Below are positions 24,973 to 34,310 of a stretch of 64,000 bases of DNA, piece by piece. The first letter of the stretch is position 1; each line of letters begins with the position of its first letter. The notes under the pieces are model-generated. The model saw only the letters and a list, made by a program, of their open reading frames with translations. It was not told where the DNA came from and ran no database searches. The stretch is from QYOJ01 sp964449285 (GTDB taxonomy: Bacteria; Bacteroidota; Bacteroidia; Bacteroidales; FEN-979): the NCBI GenBank assembly GCA_964449285.1, contig CAYUZX010000003.1, positions 20,561-84,560 of the forward strand. Reading direction: 5' to 3'. The translations under genes and the position numbers were made by a program.

Positions 24973-26994
24973 TCATTTTGAGTCAAGGTGTTGCTGGATC
25001 TGGGCTATCTCATCCCTGAGGCGCGCAGCCTCCATGAAATCAAGCTCTTTGACAGCCCCTTCCATGGATTTCCGCGTGGTTGTTAATAACTTTTGAAGCT
25101 TCTCTTTGGATAAATATGCGATCAGAGGGTCAGCAGCGGCACAAATTGGTAACTGATCATGATAGGCTTTGGATGAACCACCTTTTGTGTCGGCAACTGC
25201 TGTTTGCCCAAGGATGTCCAGGGTGCTTTTAATAATTTGTGTTGGAGTAATATTATGTAATGTATTATATTCAATCTGCTTAGCTCTCCTTCGGTTTGTC
25301 TCGTCCATCATCCGTTGCATCGAATATGTGATCTTATCGGCATACATGATCACCAAACTGTGAATGTTACGCGCTGCCCGCCCAGCTGTTTGAGTAAGGG
25401 ATCGTTCTGACCGCAAAAAACCCTCTTTATCTGCATCCAGGATTGCAACAAGTGATACTTCAGGCAGATCCAGCCCCTCCCGCAAAAGGTTGACACCAAC
25501 TAAAACATCGAACTTCCCAAGTCGAAGATCACGCATGATCTCAACACGCTCCAGAGTATCGACATCTGAGTGAATATACCGTGCACTGATGTTCAGCCGA
25601 GTCATGTATTTCGAAAGTTCTTCGGCCATGCGTTTGGTAAGGGTCGTTACCAACACTCGCTCATGTACCTGGATCCTGTTGTTAATCTCATCCAAAAGAT
25701 CATCAATCTGGTTCTGGCTTGGCCTCACTTCAACCTGCGGGTCAAGCAACCCGGTAGGCCTGATAACCTGTTCAACCACCACTCCCTGAGATCGCTGCAA
25801 CTCATAATCGGCTGGAGTCGCGCTAACAAACAACATCTGAGTGGTCATTCTCTCGAATTCATCGAATTTCAGCGGGCGGTTATCCATGGCAGAGGGGAGC
25901 CGGAATCCATATTCTACAAGGGTTTGTTTTCTTGAGCGGTCACCTCCATACATCGCCCTGATCTGTGGCATGGTCACATGACTTTCGTCAACAACCATCA
26001 AGTAATCGTCGGGAAAGTAATCGAGCAGACAGAAAGGCCGTGAGCCGGATTTACGGCCGTCAAAATACCGGGAATAGTTCTCAATTCCTGAGCAGTAGCC
26101 AAGTTCCCTCATCATCTCAATGTCATATGACACACGCTCTTCCAAACGTTTTGCCTCGAACTCCTTCCCGTTTTCCCTGAAATATGAACACTGTCTGATC
26201 AAATCATCCTGAATATCTATCAGGGCACCCTTCATTTTGTCGGGGGAGGTGACAAAAATATTGGCAGGATAAATATTCAGGGAAGGGTATTGATCAATTT
26301 TTCGGCCTGATACCGGATCAAAGGATTCTAAACTCTCCACCTCGTCGTCCCAAAAGATGATTCGATAGGCAATATCAAGGTAGGCAGGAAAAATATCTAC
26401 AGTATCCCCGCGAACCCGGAACCGGCCACGGAGAAAATCCCCTTCAGTCCTTGCATACAAACTATTCACTAAAGAGAGGAGGAATTTATTCCTGCTTAGA
26501 TGATCACCTTGCTTGATATGGATCACATTGCTGGTAAAATCATCCGGATTTCCGATTCCATAAATGCATGAAACAGATGATACTACAATTACATCGCGGC
26601 GACCTGATAATAGAGAAGAGGATGTGCTAAGCCGAAGCTTCTCTATCTCATCGTTGATAGAAAGATCTTTTTCAATGTAGGTATTAGTCACCGGAATAAA
26701 GGCCTCTGGCTGGTAATAATCATAATAGGAAACAAAGAACTCCACAGCATTGCCAGGAAAAAACTGTTTAAATTCGCCGTATAGCTGAGCGGCAAGGGTC
26801 TTATTATGACTGAGGACCAATGTCGGCCGCTTTACCTTCTGGATAACATTGGCGATGGTATAGGTTTTCCCTGAACCAGTCACCCCGAGAAGCACCTGGC
26901 ATTCATCACCCCGTTCAAGGCCCTCCACCAGTTGCCTGATCGCTTCTGGCTGGTCTCCGGTTGGATGAAATTCACTTGTCAGGTTAAACTCCAT
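24973..26994 (-). CDS. uvrB: Excinuclease ABC subunit B
   Basis: A 673-residue helicase-like protein of nucleotide excision repair. The N-terminal TGDQPEAI and Walker A GVTGSGKTYT are present. The beta-hairpin region YYDYYQPEAFIP inserts between DNA strands. Helicase motifs include DESHVTMPQ and GVNLLREGLDLPEVSLVAI, with QTAGRAARN. The C-terminal UVR motif (LDFMEAARLRDEI) binds UvrA or UvrC. Length and motifs are complete. It acts with UvrA on damaged DNA in the cytosol. It leads a run with the genes at 26999-31719, which are spaced by only a few bases. Confidence 0.98.
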   Translation of the reverse strand: MEFNLTSEFHPTGDQPEAIRQLVEGLERGDECQVLLGVTGSGKTYTIANVIQKVKRPTLVLSHNKTLAAQLYGEFKQFFPGNAVEFFVSYYDYYQPEAFIPVTNTYIEKDLSINDEIEKLRLSTSSSLLSGRRDVIVVSSVSCIYGIGNPDDFTSNVIHIKQGDHLSRNKFLLSLVNSLYARTEGDFLRGRFRVRGDTVDIFPAYLDIAYRIIFWDDEVESLESFDPVSGRKIDQYPSLNIYPANIFVTSPDKMKGALIDIQDDLIRQCSYFRENGKEFEAKRLEERVSYDIEMMRELGYCSGIENYSRYFDGRKSGSRPFCLLDYFPDDYLMVVDESHVTMPQIRAMYGGDRSRKQTLVEYGFRLPSAMDNRPLKFDEFERMTTQMLFVSATPADYELQRSQGVVVEQVIRPTGLLDPQVEVRPSQNQIDDLLDEINNRIQVHERVLVTTLTKRMAEELSKYMTRLNISARYIHSDVDTLERVEIMRDLRLGKFDVLVGVNLLREGLDLPEVSLVAILDADKEGFLRSERSLTQTAGRAARNIHSLVIMYADKITYSMQRMMDETNRRRAKQIEYNTLHNITPTQIIKSTLDILGQTAVADTKGGSSKAYHDQLPICAAADPLIAYLSKEKLQKLLTTTRKSMEGAVKELDFMEAARLRDEIAQIQQHLDSK

Positions 26995-26998
26995 ATGG

Positions 26999-28120
26999 TT
27001 AATTAGTTACCATAATCAGACCCGACACTGGATAGTGGTCTGAGAAATTAACATCCGACTTTTTATAGGAAAACGCTTTGAAATGATTGTCATAGAGGAT
27101 GTAATCGATTCTGTAGTTTGGCATGGCTCCGTCGTATGTGCTGCCAAAAAATCCCTCTCCGGCTTCCCGGTATGCGTCTGTAAGTGATAGGGTAACCTGA
27201 CGGTACGTGTAAGAAAAGGGAGAATCATTCATGTCTCCACAAACCAGCACAGGATAGGGAGAAAGGCGAATGGCTTCAAGGAGTTTATCAGTCTCTGCCG
27301 CACGCAGGATGAAAGCGTGTTTCAGCTTTTTGAGTATACTGAAGAGCCCGGCCTTAATATTGATGTTTTCCGTTTCTGTTTTCTTGAGTTGGTAATAGAA
27401 GTCAACATCCTTCTGACCAAGCCTCAGGGAAGCGAGATGGATATTAAAAATTCGTATGGTATCTTTCTCCAGGCTGATATCTGTATAGATCCCAAAACAT
27501 TTCTTTGGTTGATGCTCAATAAATCCTGTCCGGATGATAGGGTACCTGGAAAAGGTAGCAATGCCATTAAATCCGTTGTTTTGATCCACCTGGTAATAAT
27601 CTTTTTTGTAGAAATAAGGTAATCCCCACGCCCGAGCCATCCTGCTAATAACAGGGGTAAACTCGGCTTCATGAATATGAACTTCCTGCATGCATAATAA
27701 ATCGGGGTCCTCTGCACTCAGGTACTCGGTAATTTCAGGTCTTACATTGCCTCTTACATTCATCTGTCCTGCAAAGCCATGGACATTCCATGTAGTCAGG
27801 TTGATGTTTTGACCCGGTAGCAGAACCGGACTCTCTCCCGGTAAAATGATCATTGCATTCAGTTGTTTCCAGCCAATCAGGATAGCAATAAGAGAGATCA
27901 GAGAATATTTTTTCTTCAGAAAGAGCCAAAGGACGACGAAGCAGATATTGGAAATCAGAATATATGGATATAGGAGTCCGAAGAGAGCAAAAATCCAAGA
28001 GTCGCGGGGATCGATGTATTGAGCCCCATAGGAGCAAAGAATGGAAATGACTGCCAGAAGATTTAAGATCAGCAGGATGTTGATCAGAATGAGGGATGAT
28101 CTGTTTCGTTGCTTCCCCAT
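26999..28120 (-). CDS. Endonuclease/exonuclease/phosphatase-fold membrane protein
   Basis: The ATG at 28118-28120 gives 373 residues; a TTG twelve bases earlier would overlap the upstream stop. Two or three N-terminal hydrophobic helices (residues 8-90) anchor a C-terminal EEP domain. Its catalytic motifs are TWNVHGF, CMQEVHI (metal-binding Glu), NIHLASLR, CGDMNDSP and FSDHYPVSG (catalytic Asp-His). Proteins of this layout cleave phosphodiester or phosphomonoester bonds, perhaps in lipids or nucleic acids outside the membrane. The substrate is unknown. The gene follows two rhomboid genes, an arrangement I recall as common in Bacteroidota. Confidence 0.87.
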   Translation of the reverse strand: MGKQRNRSSLILINILLILNLLAVISILCSYGAQYIDPRDSWIFALFGLLYPYILISNICFVVLWLFLKKKYSLISLIAILIGWKQLNAMIILPGESPVLLPGQNINLTTWNVHGFAGQMNVRGNVRPEITEYLSAEDPDLLCMQEVHIHEAEFTPVISRMARAWGLPYFYKKDYYQVDQNNGFNGIATFSRYPIIRTGFIEHQPKKCFGIYTDISLEKDTIRIFNIHLASLRLGQKDVDFYYQLKKTETENINIKAGLFSILKKLKHAFILRAAETDKLLEAIRLSPYPVLVCGDMNDSPFSYTYRQVTLSLTDAYREAGEGFFGSTYDGAMPNYRIDYILYDNHFKAFSYKKSDVNFSDHYPVSGLIMVTN

Positions 28121-28128
28121 AGACCAGA

Positions 28129-29055
28129 TCAATGTTTGCCGGATGACTTAAAAAGAAACGCTTTCTCTTCCCTGGTGAGGCTGTCGTATCCCCCTTTAGA
28201 GATCTTATCAAGGATCATGTCGATCCGTTTTTGCTGTTGGGCTTTTTGTTGATTGAACTCTTCATCGGTGACAGGTCTGCTTGTGGTGCGGTTACCTTTG
28301 GATTTTTTCTTTTTTGTCATGAACATCCGTGAGAACCAGGATGAGAAGGACCCCTTGGTTCTGTATGAAGAGATCGAAGAGGGGCTGATGGATTTTATAT
28401 AAAGAAATCCCAGTAATGCCCCCCCTATATGGGCAATTTGCCCTCCGGCATTTCCTCCGGGAATGGTAAAGAAATCGAGAATAAATAGCGCGATAGCTAT
28501 GTAGACAATTTTTACTCTTCCAAAAAAAAGAAGGTAGAGGGTGTAATTTGGCACATAAAATGCGATGGCTGTGACGATAGCCATTACCGATGCAGATGCA
28601 CCCAAAGCATATGAGTTCAGAATCATCGGCTCAAATACCGGAAATACATTGAAAGCAACGATGTAAGCAAACGCTCCAGCAAGCCCTCCGAGGATATATA
28701 ACCATACCATTTGTTTTTCAGTCAGGTATTCCAGAAAGATCCGCCCAAACCAGAAAAGCCATAACATGTTGAAGAGAATGTGCCATATGCCTAAGTGTAG
28801 AAACATGTAAGTGAGGAGTGTCCAGGGTCGTTGTATCAGGAGTGGGAGAGATGCAGGAATAGCCAGGTAGTCAACAACGGCAGAAAAGGCAGAAGATGAA
28901 TCAGGATTATCGAAGAGAAAAGCCAGTACACGGAAGATCTGAATTAGGATCCATACAGATAGATTTATTATCACAAGGTAGGAGAGTACTGATTTGTGTC
29001 GGAAGAAGTTCCGAACATCTAAGAATGGGTTATTTGATGGTTGATTCATATTCAT
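28129..29055 (-). CDS. Rhomboid-family intramembrane protease with C-terminal cytosolic tail
   Basis: A 308-residue protein with six hydrophobic helices. The catalytic serine motif reads GASA (LGASASVMAI) rather than GASG, and the histidine is in QIAHIGGALLGFLY. The HxxxN motif is in HLGIWHILFNMLW. The last 60 residues are basic and end with EEFNQQKAQQQKRIDMILDKI and SLTREEKAFL, a tail typical of a Bacteroidota rhomboid subfamily. It probably cleaves single-pass membrane proteins. It lies 16 bases after a second rhomboid gene and 8 bases before the EEP gene. Confidence 0.9.
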   Translation of the reverse strand: MNMNQPSNNPFLDVRNFFRHKSVLSYLVIINLSVWILIQIFRVLAFLFDNPDSSSAFSAVVDYLAIPASLPLLIQRPWTLLTYMFLHLGIWHILFNMLWLFWFGRIFLEYLTEKQMVWLYILGGLAGAFAYIVAFNVFPVFEPMILNSYALGASASVMAIVTAIAFYVPNYTLYLLFFGRVKIVYIAIALFILDFFTIPGGNAGGQIAHIGGALLGFLYIKSISPSSISSYRTKGSFSSWFSRMFMTKKKKSKGNRTTSRPVTDEEFNQQKAQQQKRIDMILDKISKGGYDSLTREEKAFLFKSSGKH

Positions 29056-29071
29056 GTCAACGGACTGTTAG

Positions 29072-29902
29072 TTAGAAAATTGCTTTTTTCTTCCAGTAGT
29101 AGATCATAAAAAATCCGAAGATCATACCTCCCAGGTGGGCGAAATGAGCTACGTTATCACTTGGATTGTTGGATATACCGGAGAAAATCTCTATCGCCCC
29201 ATAAAGAATAACGATCCACTTTGCTTTGACGGGGAAGAGGAAATAGACATAAACCAACATATTTGGAAACATCATTCCAAAAGCCAGGAGGATTCCGTAG
29301 ACAGCTCCGGAAGCCCCAATAGTGGGGACATTCATTTGAAGCTGGATCAACTGGTTAATATAATCAACAGATTGACCTGAATAAGACTGGTTCGCCGGAT
29401 TAAGGGTCCACTCACCAATAAACCCTTTGATCGTATCATGGTAATCATAATAATTTGGAAAATTATGTTTGACAAAGTCGATGAAAGCGTCGAGGGTGGG
29501 TTGATTGGCATAGAGAAGTGCCTCCTGCTGTATCGAGGAAAAATTCCACCAGTTGACCAATGTCTGGATGATCGCTGCTCCAATCCCGGTGATCATATAA
29601 TAAGTAAGGAACCGTTTTGAACCCCAAACGTTCTCCAAAAGATATCCAAACATCCAGAGCGCAAACATGTTCCAAAGAATATGGCCGAAATTGGCATGGA
29701 GGAACATATAGGTAACATATTGGTACGGTTGGAAATATTCCGACAGAAAATAGTGAAGTCCCAGAAATCTGACAAGATCGATACCAAAAGCGCTTTCAAA
29801 AGTCATGGTAGCAAGGTAAAACAGACCATTGATAATCAGCAGGTTTTTAACGACAGGCGGAAGAAGCTTAAATCCGGCAGGACTATATTGATTGGAGTTC
29901 AT
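29072..29902 (-). CDS. Rhomboid-family intramembrane serine protease
   Basis: A 276-residue protein with six hydrophobic helices. The catalytic dyad is Ser in TIGASGAVYGILL and His in VAHFAHLGGMIFGF. The HxxxN element is HANFGHILWNMFALW. A long loop (residues 120-180, rich in N, Y and D) between helices 3 and 4 is unusual. Unlike the neighbour at 28129-29055 it lacks a C-terminal tail. It cleaves membrane proteins within the bilayer; targets are unknown. It is 5 bases from the mutL stop codon, so both rhomboids are probably expressed with mutL. Confidence 0.92.
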   Translation of the reverse strand: MNSNQYSPAGFKLLPPVVKNLLIINGLFYLATMTFESAFGIDLVRFLGLHYFLSEYFQPYQYVTYMFLHANFGHILWNMFALWMFGYLLENVWGSKRFLTYYMITGIGAAIIQTLVNWWNFSSIQQEALLYANQPTLDAFIDFVKHNFPNYYDYHDTIKGFIGEWTLNPANQSYSGQSVDYINQLIQLQMNVPTIGASGAVYGILLAFGMMFPNMLVYVYFLFPVKAKWIVILYGAIEIFSGISNNPSDNVAHFAHLGGMIFGFFMIYYWKKKAIF

Positions 29903-29907
29903 AAAGT

Positions 29908-31719
29908 TCAGGTTGTATGCTTAAATTTTTTTGCTAGTTCTTCAAAGCTCAATAGGTACATCGTTGGATTTCCATCAGGTGTAAAATCAGGTGCTACACA
30001 ATTCATCAGCTCACGGATTAATGATGATGCCTCATGCTGGCTTATTTGTTTTCCATGCTTGATCGAAAGCCTGTGTGCCATCGTCCATGCCAGTTGATGT
30101 TCCTTTTTGTTTTTAAAGCCATCGGTTTCACTCTTATATGATTCCAGAATCCCTTCAATCAATGGTTGGATTTCAGAGGATTCTACCCCAACAGGAGCTG
30201 TATGGACAACAAAAGCATTTTTTCCGAATTCAGAAACCTCAAACCCGGCCTGTAGAAAAAGGGCAAAAAGGTCCCTGACCATTTGAGCATCATCCGGAGA
30301 GAACTGCACTGTTTGGGGCAACAGAAGTTTTTGAGCACCATCTACTCCCTTCTTTTCCTGTTCAAGGAATTTTTCATAGAGAATTCGCTCATGTGCAGCC
30401 TGTTGGTCAATGATCATAATGCCATTCCGGGTTTGGGTTACCAGAAATTTATTCTCAATTTGCAGAATGGGAGATGTAGTTTCTTCCTGACCAGGTATCT
30501 CCATCTGTCCCGGATGGATCTCTTTCAACGGGTCGTATAGGTTTTGCCACTGAGTTCCTCTTTCTCCTCCTGATGATCGATAGTTGATTTCCAATTGAGG
30601 TCTGGTCTGCTTTTCAAACGGGTTGTAATCGGGGTTTATCCTGATTGAGGGTTGTGTAATGGGGTGGTCAGTAGGGAGTGGTGGCAGATCGAGGGATTTT
30701 TCGATCTCAAAATCGAGAGCAGGTGTCAGGTTATATTTCCCGATAGATTGCTTGATAGCAGCGTTGAGGATGGCATAGATACTCTTGGCATTCTGGAAAT
30801 TAATCTCTGTCTTTGTAGGATGAATGTTTACATCGATGGAAGAAGGGTCTACCTCAAGATAAATAAAATAGGTCGGGAATGCTTCTTTCGTGATTAGTTC
30901 CTGAAATGCGTTCTCAACGGCATGGTTGAGGTATGGGTTTTTAATAAACCTCCCATTGGCGAAGAAGTACTGTTCTCCCCTGGTTTTTCTGGCAAACTCA
31001 GGCTTGCCGATGAATCCCGAGAGATTTACCAGTTGAGACTCCTGATGAACCGGTATGAGTCGCTGGTTATAGCTGTTGCCAAGCAGAGTCACAAGTCGTT
31101 GTTTCAGGTTTGAAGGGGAGAGCTGTATCAGGATTTTGTCCTGGTTGTATAGGCTGAAACTGATATCTGGATGTACCAGGGCAACCCGGTTAAACTCCTC
31201 CATGATATATTTAAGTTCCAAGGTGTTACTCTTCAGGAAGTTCCTTCTCGCAGGCACATTGTAAAAGAGGTTTTTGATAGTAACTGAGGTCCCGTCGCTG
31301 CAACTTACTGCTGTCTGTGAAATGAATTCAGATCCATGTACCTGGATGCAGGTTCCTATTTCTTCATCAGTACGCTTTGATTTGAGCTCAACCTGCGAAA
31401 TGGAAGCGATTGACGCCAACGCTTCTCCACGGAAGCCGAGGGTTCGGATAGCAAGCAAGTCATTGGCGTTTTTGATCTTGGAGGTTGCATGTCTTTCAAA
31501 ACTCATCCTGGCATCCCGTTCCGACATCCCACATCCATTATCTACAACCCGGATCAGGGTCTTTCCGGCATCTTTAATGATCAACTTGATTTCGGTTGCA
31601 CCGGCATCAACGGCATTCTCCAGCAACTCCTTCACTGCTGAGGCGGGTCGCTGTACAACCTCACCCGCAGCGATCTGGTTCGCGACTGATTCTGGCAATA
31701 ATTTTATGATGTCTCCCAT
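29908..31719 (-). CDS. mutL: DNA mismatch repair protein MutL
   Basis: The ATG at 31717-31719 gives 603 residues starting MGDIIKLLPESVANQIAAGE, the standard start. A TTG extension of six codons is unlikely. GHKL ATPase motifs are complete: ELLENAVDAGA, DNGCGM, LGFRGEAL and GTSVTIKNLFYNVPARR. The C-terminal dimerisation domain has IIDQQAAHERILYE, so the DQHA endonuclease motif has Gln in place of His. The last residues (FTPDGNPTMYLLSFEELAKKF) fit the family. It couples mismatch recognition to strand removal. A TATTTTTG box lies only five bases before the start codon. Confidence 0.97.
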   Translation of the reverse strand: MGDIIKLLPESVANQIAAGEVVQRPASAVKELLENAVDAGATEIKLIIKDAGKTLIRVVDNGCGMSERDARMSFERHATSKIKNANDLLAIRTLGFRGEALASIASISQVELKSKRTDEEIGTCIQVHGSEFISQTAVSCSDGTSVTIKNLFYNVPARRNFLKSNTLELKYIMEEFNRVALVHPDISFSLYNQDKILIQLSPSNLKQRLVTLLGNSYNQRLIPVHQESQLVNLSGFIGKPEFARKTRGEQYFFANGRFIKNPYLNHAVENAFQELITKEAFPTYFIYLEVDPSSIDVNIHPTKTEINFQNAKSIYAILNAAIKQSIGKYNLTPALDFEIEKSLDLPPLPTDHPITQPSIRINPDYNPFEKQTRPQLEINYRSSGGERGTQWQNLYDPLKEIHPGQMEIPGQEETTSPILQIENKFLVTQTRNGIMIIDQQAAHERILYEKFLEQEKKGVDGAQKLLLPQTVQFSPDDAQMVRDLFALFLQAGFEVSEFGKNAFVVHTAPVGVESSEIQPLIEGILESYKSETDGFKNKKEHQLAWTMAHRLSIKHGKQISQHEASSLIRELMNCVAPDFTPDGNPTMYLLSFEELAKKFKHTT

Positions 31720-31874
31720 CGGCACAAAAATACCCAAATTTTGCGTGTAAAAAATGGCGCCCTCCGCATATTTCTACACGACGACGCCATTGAAATCATG
31801 TTCAATGTTGAAAAGTATTTTATTGCCCCTCAGCATTCCATCCTTCTCCAGGAGAGGGATGAGGAGTTTTTCCC

Positions 31875-32438
31875 CTAGAACTTCGACCGGTCAACGATTG
31901 GAAATCGCATGTGTGCCAAGTAGTAGACTCCATAGAATACCGCACTGAAGAAGAATGTCCCGAGAAGGTCGTTCAAAAAGAACGAGATCCCTTGGGATCC
32001 ATCGTTAAAAAATGCCAGCCCCGCTATGTAACTCTCCATCAAACCCATGAAGTTATGCGGGTAAAATGGAAATGCCAGCCATGCCGCAAAGTTGGTTATC
32101 AAAAAGAAGATAACCGTTGAGGCTAGAGATGCCAGCAAAATATTACGCACCGTGACGTGCTTTCGGATGGTGGCTCCGATGACTACCGTGATAACAAAAC
32201 TCAGATACACAGCCGGCATGAGGGCGTGAAACCCCAGAACGAGATCGCTGAGAAATAATGCAACGATTGGTATGGCGAAAGCAAACTGCTTTCTCTCGAA
32301 ATAGGTTCCCGCAAACAATGCCATGGCTGCCACCGGAGTAAAGTTAGGCCAGTGTGGTAGCAATCGCATGAGCGCTGCAGCTACAATAATTGAGAAAACA
32401 ATAAAAAACCTAGGAGTAGTAAAGGTTTTATAATTCAT
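31875..32438 (-). CDS. DUF6580-type integral membrane protein
   Basis: A 187-residue protein with five or six hydrophobic helices. It opens with RLLPHWPNFTPVAAMALFAGTYF, a strong signature of the DUF6580 putative transport family, and has FLSDLVLGFHALMPAVYLSF and NFAAWLAFPFYP. The fold recalls the membrane (S) components of ECF-type vitamin or metal transporters, but the substrate is unknown. It is transcribed away from the amidohydrolase gene, with a shared 109-base promoter region. The 155-base gap to mutL holds two weak inverted repeats. Confidence 0.85.
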   Translation of the reverse strand: MNYKTFTTPRFFIVFSIIVAAALMRLLPHWPNFTPVAAMALFAGTYFERKQFAFAIPIVALFLSDLVLGFHALMPAVYLSFVITVVIGATIRKHVTVRNILLASLASTVIFFLITNFAAWLAFPFYPHNFMGLMESYIAGLAFFNDGSQGISFFLNDLLGTFFFSAVFYGVYYLAHMRFPIVDRSKF

Positions 32439-32462
32439 TAATACATTAGAATTAGTGTATCA

Positions 32463-32470
32463 CAAAAATA
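32463..32470 (-). promoter_or_regulatory. -7 box for the DUF6580 gene
   Basis: The minus strand reads TATTTTTG, a TAnnTTTG match, 24 bases upstream of the ATG at 32436-32438. Confidence 0.45.
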
Positions 32471-32516
32471 ATAAATCATTTCAATAAAAGTCAAGCGAAA
32501 CACGAAATTGTTTTCA

Positions 32517-32524
32517 TATTTTTG
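32517..32524 (+). promoter_or_regulatory. -7 box for the amidohydrolase gene
   Basis: TATTTTTG fits TAnnTTTG and lies 23 bases upstream of the ATG at 32548. With the minus-strand box at 32463-32470 it makes a divergent promoter pair. No clear -33 TTTG is seen. Confidence 0.45.
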
Positions 32525-32547
32525 AACATTTAAACAAATAATCTATT

Positions 32548-34203
32548 ATGTATTTGAAAAAGAGATGTTTACTGCCTTTCGTAATATTGACGGTCTTGTT
32601 ATTAACCCAATCTTGTACGATGAAAAAACGCGTGGATACCCTTGTGACTAATGCCCGGATATATACGATGGACGAAACCAACCAGGTCGTCGAAGCCATG
32701 GTAATTGATCAGGGAAAGATAGTAAATACTGGCACTGTGGATAACTTATTGGCATTGTATGAACCGGGAAACCGGCTTGATGCAAAAGGACAAATTATCT
32801 TTCCCGGGTTTATAGATGCCCATTGCCATTTTTACGGGTTGGCGCTCGGATTGCGTTGGGTCGATTTGGTAGGTTGCACCTCTTTTGACGAGGTGCTGGA
32901 TAGAATTGCCATTGCAGATACACTGAATGAGGATGTTTGGATAACAGGACGGGGATGGGATCAGAACCTGTGGAAGGCTAAGGAGTTTCCAAACAAAAAG
33001 ACCCTGGATGAACGCTGGCCGGATAAACCCGTTGTCCTGGTACGGATTGATGGGCATTCTGTCCTGGCTAACCAGGAGGCGCTTGACAGAGCGGGAATTG
33101 GTCCAGATCACGGCTTTTTAAAAGGAGAGGTGGAAATTGCAGATGGACAGATGACCGGTATCCTCAGTGAAAACGCAGCCGATCATATCCGGAACGCCGT
33201 TCCAAAACCCGACAGGGAATCAACCATGGATTTGCTTAGAGAAGCTCAGGAACTCTGCTTCTCCTTGGGGCTTACCGGGATTTCAGATGCCGGTCTGGAC
33301 AACATTACATTGAATCTGATGGATTCGGCACTCCAGGAGGGTCGACTGAAAATCCATATCTATGCTATGGCGGAACCTTCACCTGAAAACATTGATGCGT
33401 TTATAAAAAAGGGACCGTACCGTCACGATCGGTTTCATGTATGCTCAATCAAGTTCTATGCTGATGGAAGTCTTGGAAGTCGCACAGCATGTTTAAAGCA
33501 ACCTTATAGTGACGATCCGTCGAAATCAGGCATTCAGGTCTCTTCTCCAGATTCGATCAGAGAGTTATGCAAACTTGCTCTGGCAAATAACTACCAGGTC
33601 AACATTCATTGTATAGGGGATAAGGCTGTGCGAGAGGTCCTGGATATTTACGGTGAATTTCTGATTGGAGAAAACGACCGTCGCTGGCGGATTGAACATG
33701 CTCAGGTAGTTGATCCGGCCGACCTTATACTGTTTAAAACGTATTCAGTAATTCCCTCTGTTCAGGCCACACATGCCACATCCGACATGTACTGGGCCGG
33801 CGATCGACTTGGCCCTGTTCGAATCAGTTGGGCTTATGCCTATAGGAATCTGCTTCAGCAAAACGGCTGGCTGCCAAATGGAACCGACTTCCCGATAGAA
33901 CGGGTGAATCCATTGCTGACTTTTTATGCTGCGGTAGCCCGTCAAGACCTTTCAGGGTACCCATCAGGTGGTTTTCAGCCAGAAAATGCCCTTACCCGCG
34001 AACAAGCAATCAGATCAATGACAATTTGGGCGGCCAAAGCTAATTTTGATGATCAGGAGTACGGCAGCCTTGAGCCCGGGAAGTGGGCTGATTTTGTGAT
34101 TCTTGATCAGGATATAATGGAGATTCCCATGAAGGAGGTCCCCGAAGTTAGTGTGCTACAGACCTGGTCGCATGGGGAGAAGGTATACGAAATAGTGAAA
34201 TAG
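32548..34203 (+). CDS. YtcJ-like amidohydrolase lipoprotein
   Basis: A 551-residue protein. A signal peptide ends in the lipobox LTQSC, so it is a lipoprotein facing the periplasm. The amidohydrolase family 3 domain follows: FPGFIDAHCHFYG (metal-binding HxH), SIKFYADGSLGSRTA, NIHCIGDKAVREVL and WRIEHAQVV. It ends in the small beta domain LEPGKWADFVILDQD. It hydrolyses C-N bonds of an unknown amide or cyclic substrate. It is a single gene with its own promoter and a terminator at 34256-34295, unlinked to the clusters around it. Confidence 0.92.
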   Translation: MYLKKRCLLPFVILTVLLLTQSCTMKKRVDTLVTNARIYTMDETNQVVEAMVIDQGKIVNTGTVDNLLALYEPGNRLDAKGQIIFPGFIDAHCHFYGLALGLRWVDLVGCTSFDEVLDRIAIADTLNEDVWITGRGWDQNLWKAKEFPNKKTLDERWPDKPVVLVRIDGHSVLANQEALDRAGIGPDHGFLKGEVEIADGQMTGILSENAADHIRNAVPKPDRESTMDLLREAQELCFSLGLTGISDAGLDNITLNLMDSALQEGRLKIHIYAMAEPSPENIDAFIKKGPYRHDRFHVCSIKFYADGSLGSRTACLKQPYSDDPSKSGIQVSSPDSIRELCKLALANNYQVNIHCIGDKAVREVLDIYGEFLIGENDRRWRIEHAQVVDPADLILFKTYSVIPSVQATHATSDMYWAGDRLGPVRISWAYAYRNLLQQNGWLPNGTDFPIERVNPLLTFYAAVARQDLSGYPSGGFQPENALTREQAIRSMTIWAAKANFDDQEYGSLEPGKWADFVILDQDIMEIPMKEVPEVSVLQTWSHGEKVYEIVK

Positions 34204-34255
34204 CTAAAAAGCGAAATGGTGAAAACAGCACCATTCATGTGCAATGAGTGACAAT

Positions 34256-34295
34256 AAAAAAAAGGCTGTCCAATTCCCGGGTCAGCCTCTTTTTT
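34256..34295. terminator. Bidirectional Rho-independent terminator
   Basis: A run of A is followed by AGGCTG (34263-34268), a 14-base loop and CAGCCT (34283-34288), then T-rich sequence. Poly-A on one side and poly-T on the other suit termination of both convergent genes. A further hairpin, AATGGTG (34215-34221) with CACCATT (34229-34235), lies just before it. Confidence 0.75.
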
Positions 34296-34310
34296 CTGGT
34301 AGTCTAAAGG

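Noticed and set aside
31725..31732. A mutL promoter with leaderless transcription
   Set aside because: TATTTTTG five bases before the ATG matches the -7 pattern, but there is no -33 box. One box alone, in AT-rich DNA, is not enough.
31839..31861. A terminator between mutL and the DUF6580 gene
   Set aside because: The CATCCTTCTCC/GGAGAGGGATG hairpin has a T-run only on the plus strand, where no gene ends, and its loop is too short. It was left out of the features.
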